NCBI GenBank assembly: GCA_948474755.1
Contig: CAOLHI010000022.1
Span: forward strand, 558,001 to 622,000
Source of the DNA: Ctenosaura bakeri
Taxonomy: Eukaryota; Chordata; Lepidosauria; Squamata; Iguanidae
DNA length: 64,000 bases
Direction of reading: 5' to 3'
Shown here: positions 1-11,345 of the stretch, in pieces
Numbering within the stretch: position 1 is the first letter of the stretch
How the letters are laid out: each line of letters starts with the position of its first letter
Made by a program: the position numbers and the translations under genes
The notes under the pieces: generated by a model
What the model saw: only the letters and a program-made list of their open reading frames with translations
What the model was told of the DNA's origin: nothing
Databases searched by the model: none

Positions 1-1207
1 ATGGCTCAATTGCACACAAAGCTAATGCCAAAATGGCCACCTCTCTTGTAACGATTGCTTCGGACAACCTCAAATACTTAAAAGCAAGTGTGATTGTCAC
101 AAAAGTGAGACATTATTACTGCCTAAACATTTCTCCTGAGTGAACAGGAGTGTTAACCGTAAAAATATTAAAGAGCAATAAATGTTGTGGCTGTAAATTT
201 TTCATCCTGGATCAATACTGTTTGTGTTGCAGCAAATGTTGACATTTACATGTGAATGCTGATAGTCCCAGTGGATTATTGTGAGTGTCTCTGAACAAAA
301 ATATGTCAGTGAATGTTGACAGACACCTAAATATGATAGCCAGAATTCATTTGTATGTATCTGAAGAATGAGAAAGTTTCTGTTGTCAAGTACATCTTGT
401 GACTGTCAATTCAGTGTTCACAGGCATGAGATTTTCATATTCAGTGCAACATATATGCAGCATAGCATATTCAGATGCTGTGATACTTAAGACAATATTT
501 TTATTCTCCCAAATCTCATTACTCCTGCTATGAATTAGAGCAGCACCCTGGATGTTATGGAAAACTGGCAAAAACAGTACAGGTATTTCTCTTGTATGCT
601 TCTGAAGACAACCTCCTCCATCTTCCATCCAGAGAGTTGTAAAGCTATACCTGTCTTTGGCGTCTGCCCACTTCACCGTGGGTGAGAGAGAATGCAAAGG
701 TCACAGCTTAAACCAAGCCTCAGTTTCTTAATTTAAAAGGATTACTGGCACACTCCATTTCACCGAACTGAGGCAAATAACAACATCCAAATCAAAATAC
801 AATAAAAACACACAAACAGGATACTTTTCAATTCTTACATTCATATGCATTGCCAGGCCTTAAATTAATCCAATTTGAACCATTCTCCTGTGTTAAAAGA
901 CAAAAAAAGCACTGGGGAATCTCTAGGTGAAGAGACTTAACGCAACTGAAGAAGACCTCTCTTTTTGCCTTCATGTAAAATGTTACAGTCAAAAAGTCAC
1001 ACAAATTTGCTCATCTACTGTAAGCCATATCCATGCTGTATCATAACAGTATTCATTACCTACCCTTCATCTGCACTCAGAAGGTATGGCAGTGCACTGA
1101 TGCTTCCCAAAACAAGAATCAATCCCCCATGTGTCCTTCTCCTCATGCTTCTGCTAAGAAACAGTAGAAGAACCCCGGGGATGACTCCAGCCTAGGATTG
1201 TAAAGAA
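1..1207. other. Unassigned AT-rich non-coding stretch
   Basis: No convincing gene or repeat boundary is visible. The open frames here (for example 386-697 minus and 965-1195 plus) are short, show no domain, and have no splice or codon context that would make them exons. It is probably intergenic or intronic sequence with decayed repeats that I cannot name. Confidence 0.5.
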
Positions 1208-1209
1208 TA

Positions 1210-1675
1210 CAGTCAGTCCTCCACGTTTGCAGGTTTAACTTTCATAGATTTGATTATTTGCAAGTTGCTCCGACCCCCTGCCCCTCTTCAGGCACTTCTT
1301 TTCTGGGGAAACCAGCCTCTCGGCAGCTCCAATCAGGCCACACAGCCTATTAAAAACCTGCCTCTAGTCCTCCTCCTCCTCCTCCTCCTCCTCCTCTTCT
1401 AGCTACCTGGCCAGCTGATAGGTCAATTTCTCAGCTCCACAAACCCATTCCCAATGCTCCGACACACCCCCAAGAAAGAGATGGGTGAGAGAGAGGAACG
1501 AGAGGACCACCATGATGACCCCCCTCCTTTTCTCTGACCTGGTTTGGACCTTGGGTACCCAGTTTCCCCATCATGCCTCAGCCCCCTTCCCACAAACACA
1601 CATACATATTTGCAGTTTTTCCATTTTTCCAGGGGTTCTGCAACCCTAACCCTAGCGAATGTGGAATGCCGACTG
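1210..1675. mobile_element. Tigger-like (pogo/mariner) non-autonomous DNA transposon
   Basis: The left end reads CAGTCAGTCCTCCACGTTTG and the right end is its approximate reverse complement, finishing in ATTCGC...GACTG-like sequence at 1655-1675. Both ends abut a TA dinucleotide (1208-1209 and 1676-1677), the target duplication of the Tc1/mariner superfamily. The TIR resembles mammalian Tigger/MER2-type ends (CAGTTGGCCCTCC). The interior is pyrimidine-rich and contains a (TCC)n run; no transposase frame is present, so it would depend on an enzyme in trans. Confidence 0.6.
1366..1399. repeat. (TCC)n microsatellite
   Basis: About ten consecutive CCT/TCC units form a strand-asymmetric polypyrimidine run inside the Tigger-like element. 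Confidence 0.9.
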
Positions 1676-1677
1676 TA

Positions 1678-3320
1678 TTAGAAAAATGGTTGAACCACAG
1701 GTTTTTAGAATACTGGGAAATCCCGACAAAGAGAATCCTAGACAGGGAAGAATCTTTGCAGTTCAGGACATTACACAAAAAAAATGCTCATGATTTTGGG
1801 GATTTTTGCACTGATAATGCCATCTCTGTTCAGAAGATATCTCTCCTGCACAGAAAACAGTATTTTTTTGGACAAAAAAATAAGATTGCTGCACAGAAAA
1901 TCCTGCTTTCTATGTGGGAAACGTGTTCCACACAAATGTTTTGCATAGAAGATAGTTTTCTATGGGGAAAAATGCATTTTTAAACGTAACTCCCAAACCG
2001 CAGACAGTTTTCTTGCAGCAAGGAGGACAATAGTTAAATTATTTGTTCCTGCCTGCTCTTGTCTCATAAAAATTGTAAATAGTTACATTCCTTTCCAGCT
2101 ATAGGAGTCCACCTTTCTGAGCCCCTCCTATTTTTCATATGTTGAACAATTCTAAGTTGGTAGCATGATCTGCTTAAGCAGATAGCTAAGCTTTTCTGGC
2201 TAGATGTCTAGCTAGACTTTTATTTTCTGATCCATATCCTTTCCAGATTTTGCTTTGGTCCAATACAAAGCTATTTTGTTTATTCTAAATACACAGCCTT
2301 TCCCTTGCATTGGATTTATACCTTTAATAGTAGCTTTATTGGCAAGAACTCATTTTGGCCAACATAAAAGATGCATGGCTGAAGCTATATACTCGGTAAT
2401 TGCACATTTCTGTCTGCTGGGGAACAGGTATGCTATAAACGGAGAGCAGCAGTACAAAAAGGGCAGGTTTTCTCCTTCAACATAACATCCTTTTCATTTT
2501 TAATGACTCTTCTCTCATTTGTTAGCCAGAGTCTGTCTCTGGCATCCACTTTGAACTCAGAGCTAACTGTAAACATTTTCCAAGTCATGAATGTTTCCAA
2601 ATAATATTAAAATATAATCTGAGCAATTTTTATCTGAGCAAATTGATTGGGTTTCATTGCAGTCTGTGGAAATTTTCCAAGCTGCCAAGCTCTGTAGGTC
2701 TTCTGTGCCAAACTGTTCTGCACATGCCTTAAAAAGAATGAAAGAAAAAAGGTCATGGTTTCACTGAAGTAAATGAAGGATGTGTTTTTACTATTATTAA
2801 TATAATGTAGAAAACTGAACCAAGGGGCCAGAGACCTCGAAGAAAAGAACAGCATTCTTGTACAAGACATCTTATTAACATTTCTTCATTTAAATCTTGA
2901 GTCCTCAGCTGGTGAGTGGGGTGGGAATTATTAATTCTTAAAATTAATTCTCACCTTCAGCCCCATCCCTGAATCAGTTTATAAATGGATTTCTTATGAA
3001 TTTGACATCAAAATAGTGAGCTGGGTTTTTGTTTTGTTTTGTGCCTCAGTTTCAATTGAAATTTGACTGTAAGGCACATATTGCAGAACCAGTTCAGTTC
3101 AATTCTAAATGTAGGCCTTAGTTACCAAACTGCTTTTTTTCATTATGATGAACATTTGAAAACTTTACTACAATGTTGTCAAATAATTCCTTGTTCTTCA
3201 AGAAAAAGTCAGGAACTGATCCAAAAGCCTGGGCAAGGAGCCAAAACATTGCATCATACTACAGTTTTTATACTCTCAAGCTGTCCATATCATGAATTCT
3301 GTTTTCCAGAATGACACAGC
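1678..3320. other. Unassigned non-coding stretch
   Basis: The stretch is AT-rich. A 136-codon frame (1573-1983 plus) starts inside the Tigger-like element and runs out of it without any recognisable domain, so I treat it as chance. The remainder shows no gene structure. Confidence 0.45.
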
Positions 3321-3324
3321 CTAA

Positions 3325-3752
3325 GGCCCTTTTCACACGCAGTTTCTGTTGCGAGAGGGCCCCTTGAGCGTCGCGTGAATGGGAGCGTTGGTCCGTACGA
3401 CACACTCCCATTCATGCGACGCTCACGAGCCTAAAGCGGGACGCACGCGCATTTTATTATTTTCAGCTGGGGGCTGAAAATACTGCACGGTTGCGCAATG
3501 CTCCCAGGGCCCTTGCACACTTACCTGCCATGCGGTGCGTCAGACAAGCAGGCCAGTCGCGCTTCCTCCCCCCAGCACAGCCTACAGCTCCCAGACTGCG
3601 CTGCGGAAGGAAGGGGCGGGGTGCTAGCGCGACAGTCACGCTACTAGGAAGCGAGCTGCGGGACGAAGGAACGGGGAAGCAGCAGCGTTCTGGCTGAGGC
3701 TTTTCGCAAGAGACCTCCCCCCAGCCGCATAAACGGGTAACATGTGAAAAGC
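3325..3752. mobile_element. GC-rich GGCCCTTTT-ended MITE with internal hairpins
   Basis: It begins GGCCCTTTTCACACGC and ends in a degenerate inverse (GTGAAAAGCC). GC content is much higher than the flanks. Internal stem-loops are obvious: an approximately 26-bp arm around 3366-3393 pairs with 3403-3429 (GAGCGTCGCGTGAATGGGAG against its inverse), and a TTTTCAGC/GCTGAAAA stem lies near 3460-3480. It is the same subfamily as 52587-52958 and, inverted, 17293-17706. No coding capacity. Confidence 0.65.
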
Positions 3753-3793
3753 CTCTAAGTCTCATCGCCCAGAGGATAAAAGTGGAAGAGTAG

Positions 3794-3995
3794 GGCCATT
3801 TCTGCACTACACAGTAATAGTGCTCTTATTCTGCTTTCAACATCCTATGAAATCCTGGGGTTTATACTTTAGGGAGGGAGCTTTAGAATTCTCAGCCCGA
3901 GAGTTCTTTGGCCTCAGTAAACAATGAACCCCAGAATTCCACAGGATGTTGAAAGTGGAATGATAGCACTAGAACAGCATAGGGTGGAAATGGCC
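3794..3995. mobile_element. Palindromic GGCCATTTC MITE
   Basis: A 202-bp element whose two halves are inverted copies, with ends GGCCATTTCTGCAC and GTGGAAATGGCC. The core includes AATCCTGGGGTTT and the inverse AACCCCAGAATT. The flanking trinucleotides are tag and taa, a near match to the 3-bp duplications seen at other copies. Confidence 0.75.
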
Positions 3996-3999
3996 TAAG

Positions 4000-5076
4000 T
4001 GTCTTTGTTGTTTGTTCCTGCACTTTAATATTAGTGGCTGGGATGGAAGAGTTGATATGAGTGGGTTGTTAGCAACAGCAGCAGTTTGGAGACACTGAAA
4101 TCAAGTGAGAGGGATAAAGGTTGTAGTCCACTGTGGGAAAGATCTGTGCACAATCTGTTGCTGTTGTGAGGGTGGAGGGATTTCTATCTTGTAAACTGGA
4201 TAAATGTGTGTTGTTAGACAATGGTGTTGGTGTTGGTGTTGCCACTGGGATGACTGTGTTTTTAAAAGGCCTCAAAGACACTCCCTCCCTTGAGACTCTT
4301 TATCTATTGTGGGCAATATCTATCGTGTTAACTTTCTTAAGAATGTTCGTAGGAAGCTAGTAAGGAATTCTGTTCTCCAAACTTTTGTGTTGCCAAGTGT
4401 CCTCTAATGTATTATAAAGGCGGAACAAGTGAATGTAAGGATAAATCAAGTTGATTTCCATCTTTCCAAAAACTACAAAAGGCAGATGAGAGAAGATTTA
4501 TCTCTGAGATGTTCAGCTTCCTAACAGTGGCTTAATTACAGATTCTGTGTCCATTAATCAGGGATTGACTGAAGACTTTGGGAAGTGTATACCTTGTTAA
4601 GAATGTCCCTTCTACAAAAATATCTAAACTACTGCTTAAATCAAACAAATCCTTGCCGGCAGATAAGAATGAAAGAAGTTCAAGATAAAGATTTCCCTGC
4701 CAAAGCCACTAAAGGTATTTTGATTTATCTCCATGTTAACGGGGTCATCTTCAAGGGCTTTGTTATTTCAGTGTTTCAAAGGAGTGGAGAACCACAGGAG
4801 TATTTGTACTCCAATGTTTAAGCAGGAGCCATGCATGAGAACCGTAGTTCCATCATGATCTGTGTATATTAGTGGGGATTAAAGGGAATAAATGTTTAAA
4901 CACAGAAAATTGCTTGCGGCTTTGGTAGGATACTGCTTCTTCTCTTCCTGTCCAGAGGGCGGGGAGGGGAGAGCCTTTTCTCCTTCATTATGCAATTGCT
5001 AACAGAGAATGGAAAGGACGGGAGCTGAATTTTTGCATAACTAGTCAGATGATGGTTTTCTTTCTACAGTGGCTTA
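4000..5076. other. Unassigned non-coding stretch
   Basis: No gene is supported. A short GTTGGT-type tandem run lies near 4220-4245. Small frames at 4069-4281 and 4585-4821 lack domains. Confidence 0.4.
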
Positions 5077-5206
5077 GGCCATTTCCACATTTCCGCACTA
5101 GACTGTTATAGTGCTATTACTCCACTTTCGATATCTTATGGAATCCTGGGGTTTGCAGTTTAGGGAGGGGCCTCAAAGGCTATAACAGTCTGGTGTGGAA
5201 ATGATC
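5077..5206. mobile_element. Palindromic GGCCATTTC MITE, shortened copy
   Basis: The left half is complete, with a small internal duplication of the TIR (ATTTCCACATTTCCGCAC). The right half is deleted from the core to near the end, leaving TATAACAGTCTGGTGTGGAA and a degenerate terminus. It is an internal-deletion derivative of the 180-200-bp family. Confidence 0.65.
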
Positions 5207-5955
5207 TTAGTATCCTCATCCAGAGAAAAGCAGAAAACATAAAAGAGTTTGACTCATCACCTGATTAGGATGCAACAACAAAATGAGGCCTTCCTTTATC
5301 CAATATTTTTCTTGTTCTTCTGCGGGAGTAGTCAGGTGGGAGAGGCATGCCAAGTTTACTTTTGATCTCTCTGCATTTATTTTAAAAATGAACATGGTCA
5401 CTCCTGCAAAGAGCAGCTACAGTATTGGTTCTAAATCAAATTGCTAGTCCCAACTATGGTGGATTTGTTGTAATAATGGTATTTATATAACCGAATTCTC
5501 ATTGATTCAATGGGTCTCCTTTAGCTGGAACTAATCATGGGGCTTAGATTATAGTGTTCTAGTTTGAAACAAGAAACAGCCCTATTTGTAACAGTAACCA
5601 GACATGCAGAAATATAGTGGAAAATGTGATTGGTGGAAATTTCATGGGCTTAATTTTCACATATCATAAACTCATAGAGTCTCAAAGGGCAAGTATTTAG
5701 TCCAACTCCCACCCCATGTGAGAGATGAAGGGCAGAATGCAACCACAGTGTCCCTGAAACATGACCAACATGCTTCTGCATAAATGCCTTCAGTCAAGGC
5801 AAGTTCCCACACAAACACACATATACACACTTAACAGGCAGCCTGTTCATTCCACTGTCAAGTAAGTTTTCCTGTTGAGGAATCAGCTTGGAATAGTCAG
5901 CCCAAATGTGCTTTCCTGACATTTCCACCCATGGTTCTAATACCATTCAGTCCTT
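5207..5955. other. Unassigned non-coding stretch
   Basis: No reading frame or repeat end is recognisable apart from a short CA-rich tract near 5810-5830. Confidence 0.4.
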
Positions 5956-5969
5956 GGAAAAGTAACTTT

Positions 5970-6055
5970 GTGGTTGTATTTCCTAGAATTCCCCAACTTG
6001 GGTGGCCACTGGAAGGCTGGAGCCTTCTGAGAGTTGTAGTCCAAAAACTTGTTCT
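5970..6055. repeat. Interspersed repeat fragment (aattccccaa...gttgtagtcc type)
   Basis: It contains the arrangement TAGAATTCCCCAACTTGGG ... GAGAGTTGTAGTCCAAAAAC, a short inverted-repeat unit very common in reptile genomes. Related fragments occur at 12765-12870, 23222-23300, 34322-34362, 35245-35302 and 55775-55850. I cannot give a family name with confidence. Confidence 0.4.
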
Positions 6056-6370
6056 GCTAAAGGCACACACACACAGGGCCAATTTTTTGTTTTGTTTTGT
6101 TTTTAACAGCAGGCCTACCAGATACTTGTTGGCAACCTCACTGTTATTCTCCCTTTATCCTTCACGTGATTGTTCTGCTGTTCTTTAGACTATTTCCAGA
6201 GACAGTGGGAGTTGGCAAGGGAGCAATTCTGCATTTGTAAATGGCTCAGCTACCAACATTAGCTAATTACATGCAATCAAATGAGGAAACCTCCATGGAA
6301 TAAAACAAGCTTGCTTTTTAAAGTGGCAGAAGCTTTAGCTAAGCTTTAGGGGACAACGGAGGGGAATTTA

Positions 6371-6800
6371 CTATTGTCGCTGTGTCTCTGCTCCATTTAC
6401 TCGTATTTGCCCATTGAAAGACAGAATGGCTGGTCGCCATTGAAACTGTTTAATTTTGTCTTTCATTTGTAACATCACTGGATGGTGATCTGATATTACC
6501 TTAGGTAAAATTTCTATCTGTTGTACTTCTGCTAATAGAGTTTTTGACAATAAGATCATATCGATACGGGACCAAGTTTGATGCGGATCTGAGAAGAATG
6601 TGAAATCTTTGGTATTTGGGTGATTATATCTCCAAGCATCCATTACAGCCAAATCATCACATAATTTGAAAAATTGTTTGGGCAGTTTAGTTTACCTTTC
6701 TTTTCTTTTTGCTCTTTCCCTTTCACCATTGTTTTATCCAATTTTACATCTTGGACTCCGTTCCAATCTCCCATTAAAATCTATTCTTCATATTCGTATG
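6371..6800 (-). pseudogene. L1 ORF2 endonuclease-domain fragment, antisense and frameshifted
   Basis: Read on the minus strand, this encodes the apurinic-endonuclease domain of an L1 retrotransposon ORF2. Visible motifs in order are MGDWN (the family GDxN motif, about 6745-6755), a stretch ending CDDLAVMDAWR spread over two frames, QTWSRID (the S/T-R-I-D motif, about 6565-6585), and ISDHHPV, which contains the catalytic SDH (about 6468-6488). The best intact frame is 93 codons (6652-6371). At least one frameshift and a stop separate it from the upstream part, and no RT domain follows, so it is a dead, doubly truncated insertion. Confidence 0.8.
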
Positions 6801-7274
6801 CTTGCAGGTTGTCTCAGAGTTTTGGAGACGTGTTTTGTAAATGGATTGAAAGACAGAATGGCTGGGCATAACTCTGTAACTACAATCTCATCACTTTTCC
6901 CTATGCACAATGTGGACATTCATACTGTTTTATTAAACTTACTTGGGATTTGGAAAAGTTATGTGCATAGAGCTGGAATTCAGTGCGATTGCAGGGGTCA
7001 GGATGAGTCCCATTGAAAACAGTGGGATCTGCGTCTAAATAAATATCTATGAGATTGTGCTATAAATATCTCTCATCAGGAGAGCCCCATCTCAGTATTA
7101 AAGTCCATGCAGAAGTTCCCACAGTCCATCCCCAACCATCTTCTGGAAAGCCACTGCAAATCCATACAGTAGCCTACACAGACTATGCACAGCCAAATAT
7201 ACCTACAGAGCCTCTTCAGAAGTTGTGCACTCAACACACAAAGGTGTAACTTATGTCTAGGTGCTTGGGATGTG
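6801..7274. other. Unassigned non-coding stretch
   Basis: No gene supported. A 116-codon plus-strand frame (6666-7016) is antisense to the L1 fragment in its first part and has no domain of its own. Confidence 0.4.
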
Positions 7275-7454
7275 GGCCATTTCCGCACTAGACTGTTATA
7301 GCGCTATTATTCCACTTGCAACATCCTACAGAATCCTGGGGTTTGCAGTTTCAGGAGGGGCCAGAAAGCCCCTCCCGAAACTGCAAACTCCAGGATTCTG
7401 TAGGATGTTGCAAGTGGAATAATAGCACTATAACAGTCTAGTGCGGAAATGGCC
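7275..7454. mobile_element. Near-perfect palindromic GGCCATTTC MITE
   Basis: This 180-bp element reads as two almost exact inverted 90-bp arms, from GGCCATTTCCGCACTAGAC to GTCTAGTGCGGAAATGGCC. The centre is GAGGGGCCAGAAAGCCCCTC. The flanking trinucleotides (gtg and ata) do not match. The low arm divergence suggests a younger copy than 3794-3995. If transcribed it would fold into one long hairpin. Confidence 0.8.
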
Positions 7455-7715
7455 ATAGAAATGTGTAGAGATTACACACATACTCATGCCCTGTTCCTGT
7501 TTTACCCGATATGTGTTAGGGCAAATACCTGAATGGCTTGTGCCTTCATCCAAATCCTCATCTCCTCTGAGATGCCCACTGTCCTCATTCTCACCACACC
7601 ATTCCAACCATGCCTCCCGTTCTCTCTCCTCCAATCATCATTCATATGCAAATTCACTCCACCCAACTTACTAAACTTGTCACTCAGTTCTTCATAGACT
7701 CTCCATGCCATTAGC

Positions 7716-7927
7716 TGTTGTGAACCTTCAAGTCTTTTCAGATTTATGGCAACCCAAAGCAGGATTTTCTTGGCAAGATTTGTGAGGGAGGAGGGCAGTT
7801 TGCCATGGCATTCTTCTGAAGCATTTGACTTGCCATGATCACCCAGCTGGTTTTCCCAAGCAGAGATTCAAATCCTGGTCTCCCAAAGTCCTGGTGCAAT
7901 GCTCAAACCACTACACCACACTAACTC
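7716..7927 (-). mobile_element. Sauria-type SINE, antisense, diverged
   Basis: The reverse complement shows a tRNA-related head with the B-box region (GATTTGAATC-like, from GAGATTCAAATCCTGG), a Lys-like body ending in CTTGGCAAGAAAATCC-type sequence, and a 3' end related to AACTTGAAGG...ACAAC. It is diverged from the copy at 30676-30911 but collinear with it along its length. Confidence 0.65.
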
Positions 7928-7967
7928 ACCTTGTCATACAGTCTATCTTATTTATATCTGTATCTAT

Positions 7968-8169
7968 GACCATTTCTGCACTACACTGTTATAGTGATCT
8001 TATTCCACTTTCAACATCCTGTGGAATTCTGGGGCTTGTAGTTTATTGCAGCCAAAGAGCTCTCTGGCTGAGAATTCTAAAGGCCCCTCCCTAAACTGCA
8101 AACCCCGGGATTCCATAGGATCTTGAAAGTGGAATAATAGCACTAGAACAGTGTAGTGCAGCAATGGCT
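7968..8169. mobile_element. Palindromic GGCCATTTC MITE, degenerate ends
   Basis: Inverted halves meet around 8050-8080. The left end is GACCATTTCTGCAC and the right end is GTGCAGCAATGGC, so both termini have decayed by one or more substitutions. Confidence 0.7.
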
Positions 8170-9920
8170 TGTATCTCTGTCTGTCTGTCTTGGAGATTAG
8201 AAGAATTCATGGAGATTACAGTCATCAATGCCTTCTAGACCAAATGCCTGTGTATCTCTTCTTGTATTAGAAGTAGTGGAATGCTTCTGTATATCAGTTG
8301 CCTTGGAACACAGAAGAGAGAATACATGTTGGCTTCCCATGGTTGTCCAGTGGGTGAACAAAATGCAGGACTAGAATGGCCTTAAGATCCAACATAGCTC
8401 CTCCTGTTTCTGGCATTCTTCTGCCTCTACTAAGGAGTGTGAAACTGGCTCAGGACATCAATGCAACAACAGTGCCAGCACAGGAAAGAAAAAGAGCAGC
8501 ATGAGATTTTCTTTAACTGTTATAGTGCAGTGTTTTCACTATAGTATCTAATGGAATCCCTTTCATGGTGAAGACGCCAATAAATTCAGCAGTTAGGACC
8601 TGACTACTTTGGCCTTTAAGTTTCCTGGTTGCAAATTCCAAAGGCAAATCTTTCAAATAAGCTTATATAGTTACTATGGCCAAGATCTAAAGAAAATATT
8701 GGAGGAGAAAAGAATAGAGCAGCAAGCACAGCTGGAGGCTTTCTTGTTTCTTTAACTGCAGCAGTTCTCACTGCTAAAGAAATAAGCTGTTTCCGAAATT
8801 AAATAGCAGTTTGGGTTTTTTCTCCAACAGTAAGAACCAATAGGGAAAAAAATCAGCAATCAAAGCTGGGGGTGGGAGCCAGTACAAAAAAAGGGTGTGA
8901 GAAAGAGGAACGCAATACATCAAAATGATTTTTTTAACTGAGGACTTGAACATTTTGCAGAGAAATTCATGTGGAAATCACATGAAAAGGGGAAGGACAT
9001 GAATAAAAATAAGATATAAAATATGAAGCACAAGCAAACTAATGAGATAAACTTTACTAGGCAAATTAACCACTGACAATCGGAGCTATGATAAAAAAAC
9101 ATTACAAGCATTTCAGTTATTCCTCTTAAAAATAGGAGTAGAATGTGATAAAATTAGGGGGAATTAGTAAGTCAGGCAGCTGTGATATAAATATTGGAGG
9201 GAAAGGATGTGAAGGATAGCCACCTAAGTAAGAGCATAAAAATCTGCCTTACGTCTGACCATCAGTCCCTTTAGTTCAGTATGGTCTATACCAGTGGTGG
9301 TAAAGTACAGCTCCCCCAATGCTATTTTGGGAGCCCAACATACCACAAAAATACCAAAAGAAAATTGACCTTTCTTTCTAACACAAAGTCCCCTACACAT
9401 CATTTATGGCATTTTGGAAGACTACCAGCGTATTTTAGGCCCAGTTGAAGCCTTTTTTTTTTTCAACCAAGGAATAAACCAAAGGACAACTTCCATTTTA
9501 CTTCATCATTAAATAAAGGCCTTTCTTAAGTCTAAAACAGCTTGGTTGTGGCGGGGGGGGCATCATGAAATTGCTCCCTTAGGCAATATGGGGAAAATAT
9601 TTAGGAAAAAGAAAAAAATTAATAAGAGAAAATGGCAGAAAGCATAACACTCTAAGGTCCCACTGGCAGCCAAAGAGACCTTCCAAATCCCGGGCAGTCA
9701 TCCAACCCTGGTATACACTGACTAGCAGCAGCATCAATTTTCAACAAAGATGCTTTTGTTCTCTCACCAGGACATGTCACCTGTGGAAGCTAGGAACTTT
9801 GGTGTTTAAAGCACAGGCTTTAGCTCCTCCTCCCCAGTGCATCTTGGGTGGAGCTTTCAGAAGTGGTCAAAACCTACTGCAAATAAATGCAAAGAGTAAT
9901 TTGTTCTTAATAGTTTATAA
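8170..9920. other. Unassigned non-coding stretch
   Basis: AT-rich with a short TCTG run at 8178-8190, a poly-T at about 9454-9464 and a G-tract at 9550-9558. No gene or clear repeat boundary is visible. Confidence 0.4.
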
Positions 9921-10443
9921 CAGTACTAGCGTACCGACCTGGCGTTACTTGGAATTTTATTTTCCCCTTAAGAACTCACCAAACTGTCTTCTCCAGTATC
10001 AGCAACTTTTCCCCATATTCCCCAATTCAATCTATATGCAGAGTTGTTAACATGCAGAGGTTGGGTTCCTGAGGGAATACACTGTCCTCCTCCTTGCTGC
10101 TAGGCCTCATCTCCATAGCAACCACCCTATTCCAATAGCTGTAACTTATCACCATATTCTCCAATCCAGTCTGTATTCAGAGTTGTTAACATGCAGAAGA
10201 TCTGGTTTCTGAAGGAGTGCACTGCCTTTCTTCTTGCTGGTAGGCCTTGTCTCCATAGCAACCAGCCTGAGGCCCAAGAGAATTCTAAAGGCCCCTCCCT
10301 AAACTGCCAACCCCAGGATTCCATAGGATCTTCACAGCCAGCCAATGCAATGAGGTCTTCTCACCTCACACAGCCAATCGTATGAGGTCTTCGCCTGCCT
10401 GACACAGACATACAAACTCATTCACACACTTTGTAGATTAGTA
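9921..10443. repeat. Interspersed repeat with internal tandem duplication
   Basis: The left edge resembles ACAGTACTAGCGTACC and the right part ends TTTGTAGATTAGTAG. Inside are two tandem copies of a unit with a 139-bp period (the motif GAGTTGTTAACATGCAGA at 10041 and again at 10180, both followed by CTCCATAGCAACCA). A small piece of the GGCC palindrome core is embedded at 10270-10333. I do not know the family name. Confidence 0.45.
10270..10333. mobile_element. Core fragment of the GGCC palindromic MITE
   Basis: It carries GAGAATTCTAAAGGCCCCTC and CCAACCCCAGGATTCCATAG, which match the centre and right arm of the 180-200-bp family. Both termini are missing. Confidence 0.6.
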
Positions 10444-10955
10444 GCATGCAAAGAGATCTTGTAGCACCTGTGAGAGTGAGGCCCTTTCACACCTTACCTG
10501 GTTAGGAAGACATCCAGTATGGGTCCTGGCATCAGCCCTGCCAGGAGGGGAGCACAACCGGAGTGTTCCCCCCCCATACCGCCTGCCTCCAGGATCCAGG
10601 AGGCACAATGGCCATGCCTCTTACTGCCACAGCACAGCTGGGTACTGTCCCAGGCTGTGCTAGGGCAGGAAGCGCAGCCACTGTGCTTCCAGGGCCTCTG
10701 CAGGGAAGATAAGTGTGGGCACAAGGTGGGATGGTGGCATGATTGCCAGTCATTGTTGGCAAAACTCATCAATTATTTGTGGCACAAACGTGCCACCTGG
10801 GGACAGGAGAAGGATGGGGCTGCGATGATGTCCTTCCCGTCCTTATGGCAGGTTGGAGGGGTAGAGTGGAAAAGGCCTGAGAGAAAGAAGTTGGCAGCAT
10901 AAGCTTTTGTAGACTAAAATCTACTTCATCAGATATATGGAGTGATGCCTACTGA
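10444..10955. repeat. Reptile interspersed repeat split by a GGCC-type element
   Basis: The left piece (10444-10479, GCATGCAAAGAGATCTTGTA then GCACCTGTGAGAG) and the right piece (10878-10955, GAGAAAGAAGTTGGCAGCAT then TTTTGTAGACTAAAATCTAC) form one continuous repeat when the element at 10480-10877 and one TGA are removed. This gives an empty-site reconstruction for that insertion. Confidence 0.6.
10480..10877. mobile_element. GGCCCTTTC-ended MITE, long form
   Basis: A 398-bp element with ends GGCCCTTTCACACC and GGAAAAGGCC, flanked on both sides by TGA (10477-10479 and 10878-10880). The body, with its CCAGGCTGTGCTAGGGCAGG core, is shared with 16522-16883, 23403-23820, 37046-37447, 48128-48517 and 58225-58637. 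Frames inside it (10519-10902 plus, 10494-10772 minus) are chance. Confidence 0.75.
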
Positions 10956-11224
10956 TCCAGACAAATGTGACTATGTCTTTGAGTTCTATTATTATTAATT
11001 TACACTAATAGTTTAAATCCAACTTTTCTCAGTCTTTTTACCCTGAAGGAACCCTTAAAACAATTTTTCAAGTCTCAAAGAACTCCCAGCATTAAGCAAT
11101 TATTATATCTACAACTTGTTAAAAATGTTTATTTTTGACTAGTCACAACCTCTCACGAAACCCCTGGCAACTTGATGCAGAACCCTAGAGTTCCAGGAAA
11201 TGCTGGTTCAGAAAATATTATATT

Positions 11225-11345
11225 TTAATTTTTATATGATATGAATTTTAAAGCTACATCTGTTTTCGCTTTTGTAAGCTGCCTCAAGTCCCAGACTGGG
11301 AAAAAGGTAAGATATGACAATACAACAACAATAATAGTAAGAATA
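11225..11345 (+). repeat. L2/CR1-like LINE 3' terminal fragment
   Basis: It ends TTGTAAGCTGCCTCAAGTCC ... GGGAAAAAGGTAAGATA followed by an (ACAATA/ATA)-rich tail. This layout matches the 3' untranslated end of L2/CR1-like LINEs common in reptiles. No coding remnant is visible here. Confidence 0.45.
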
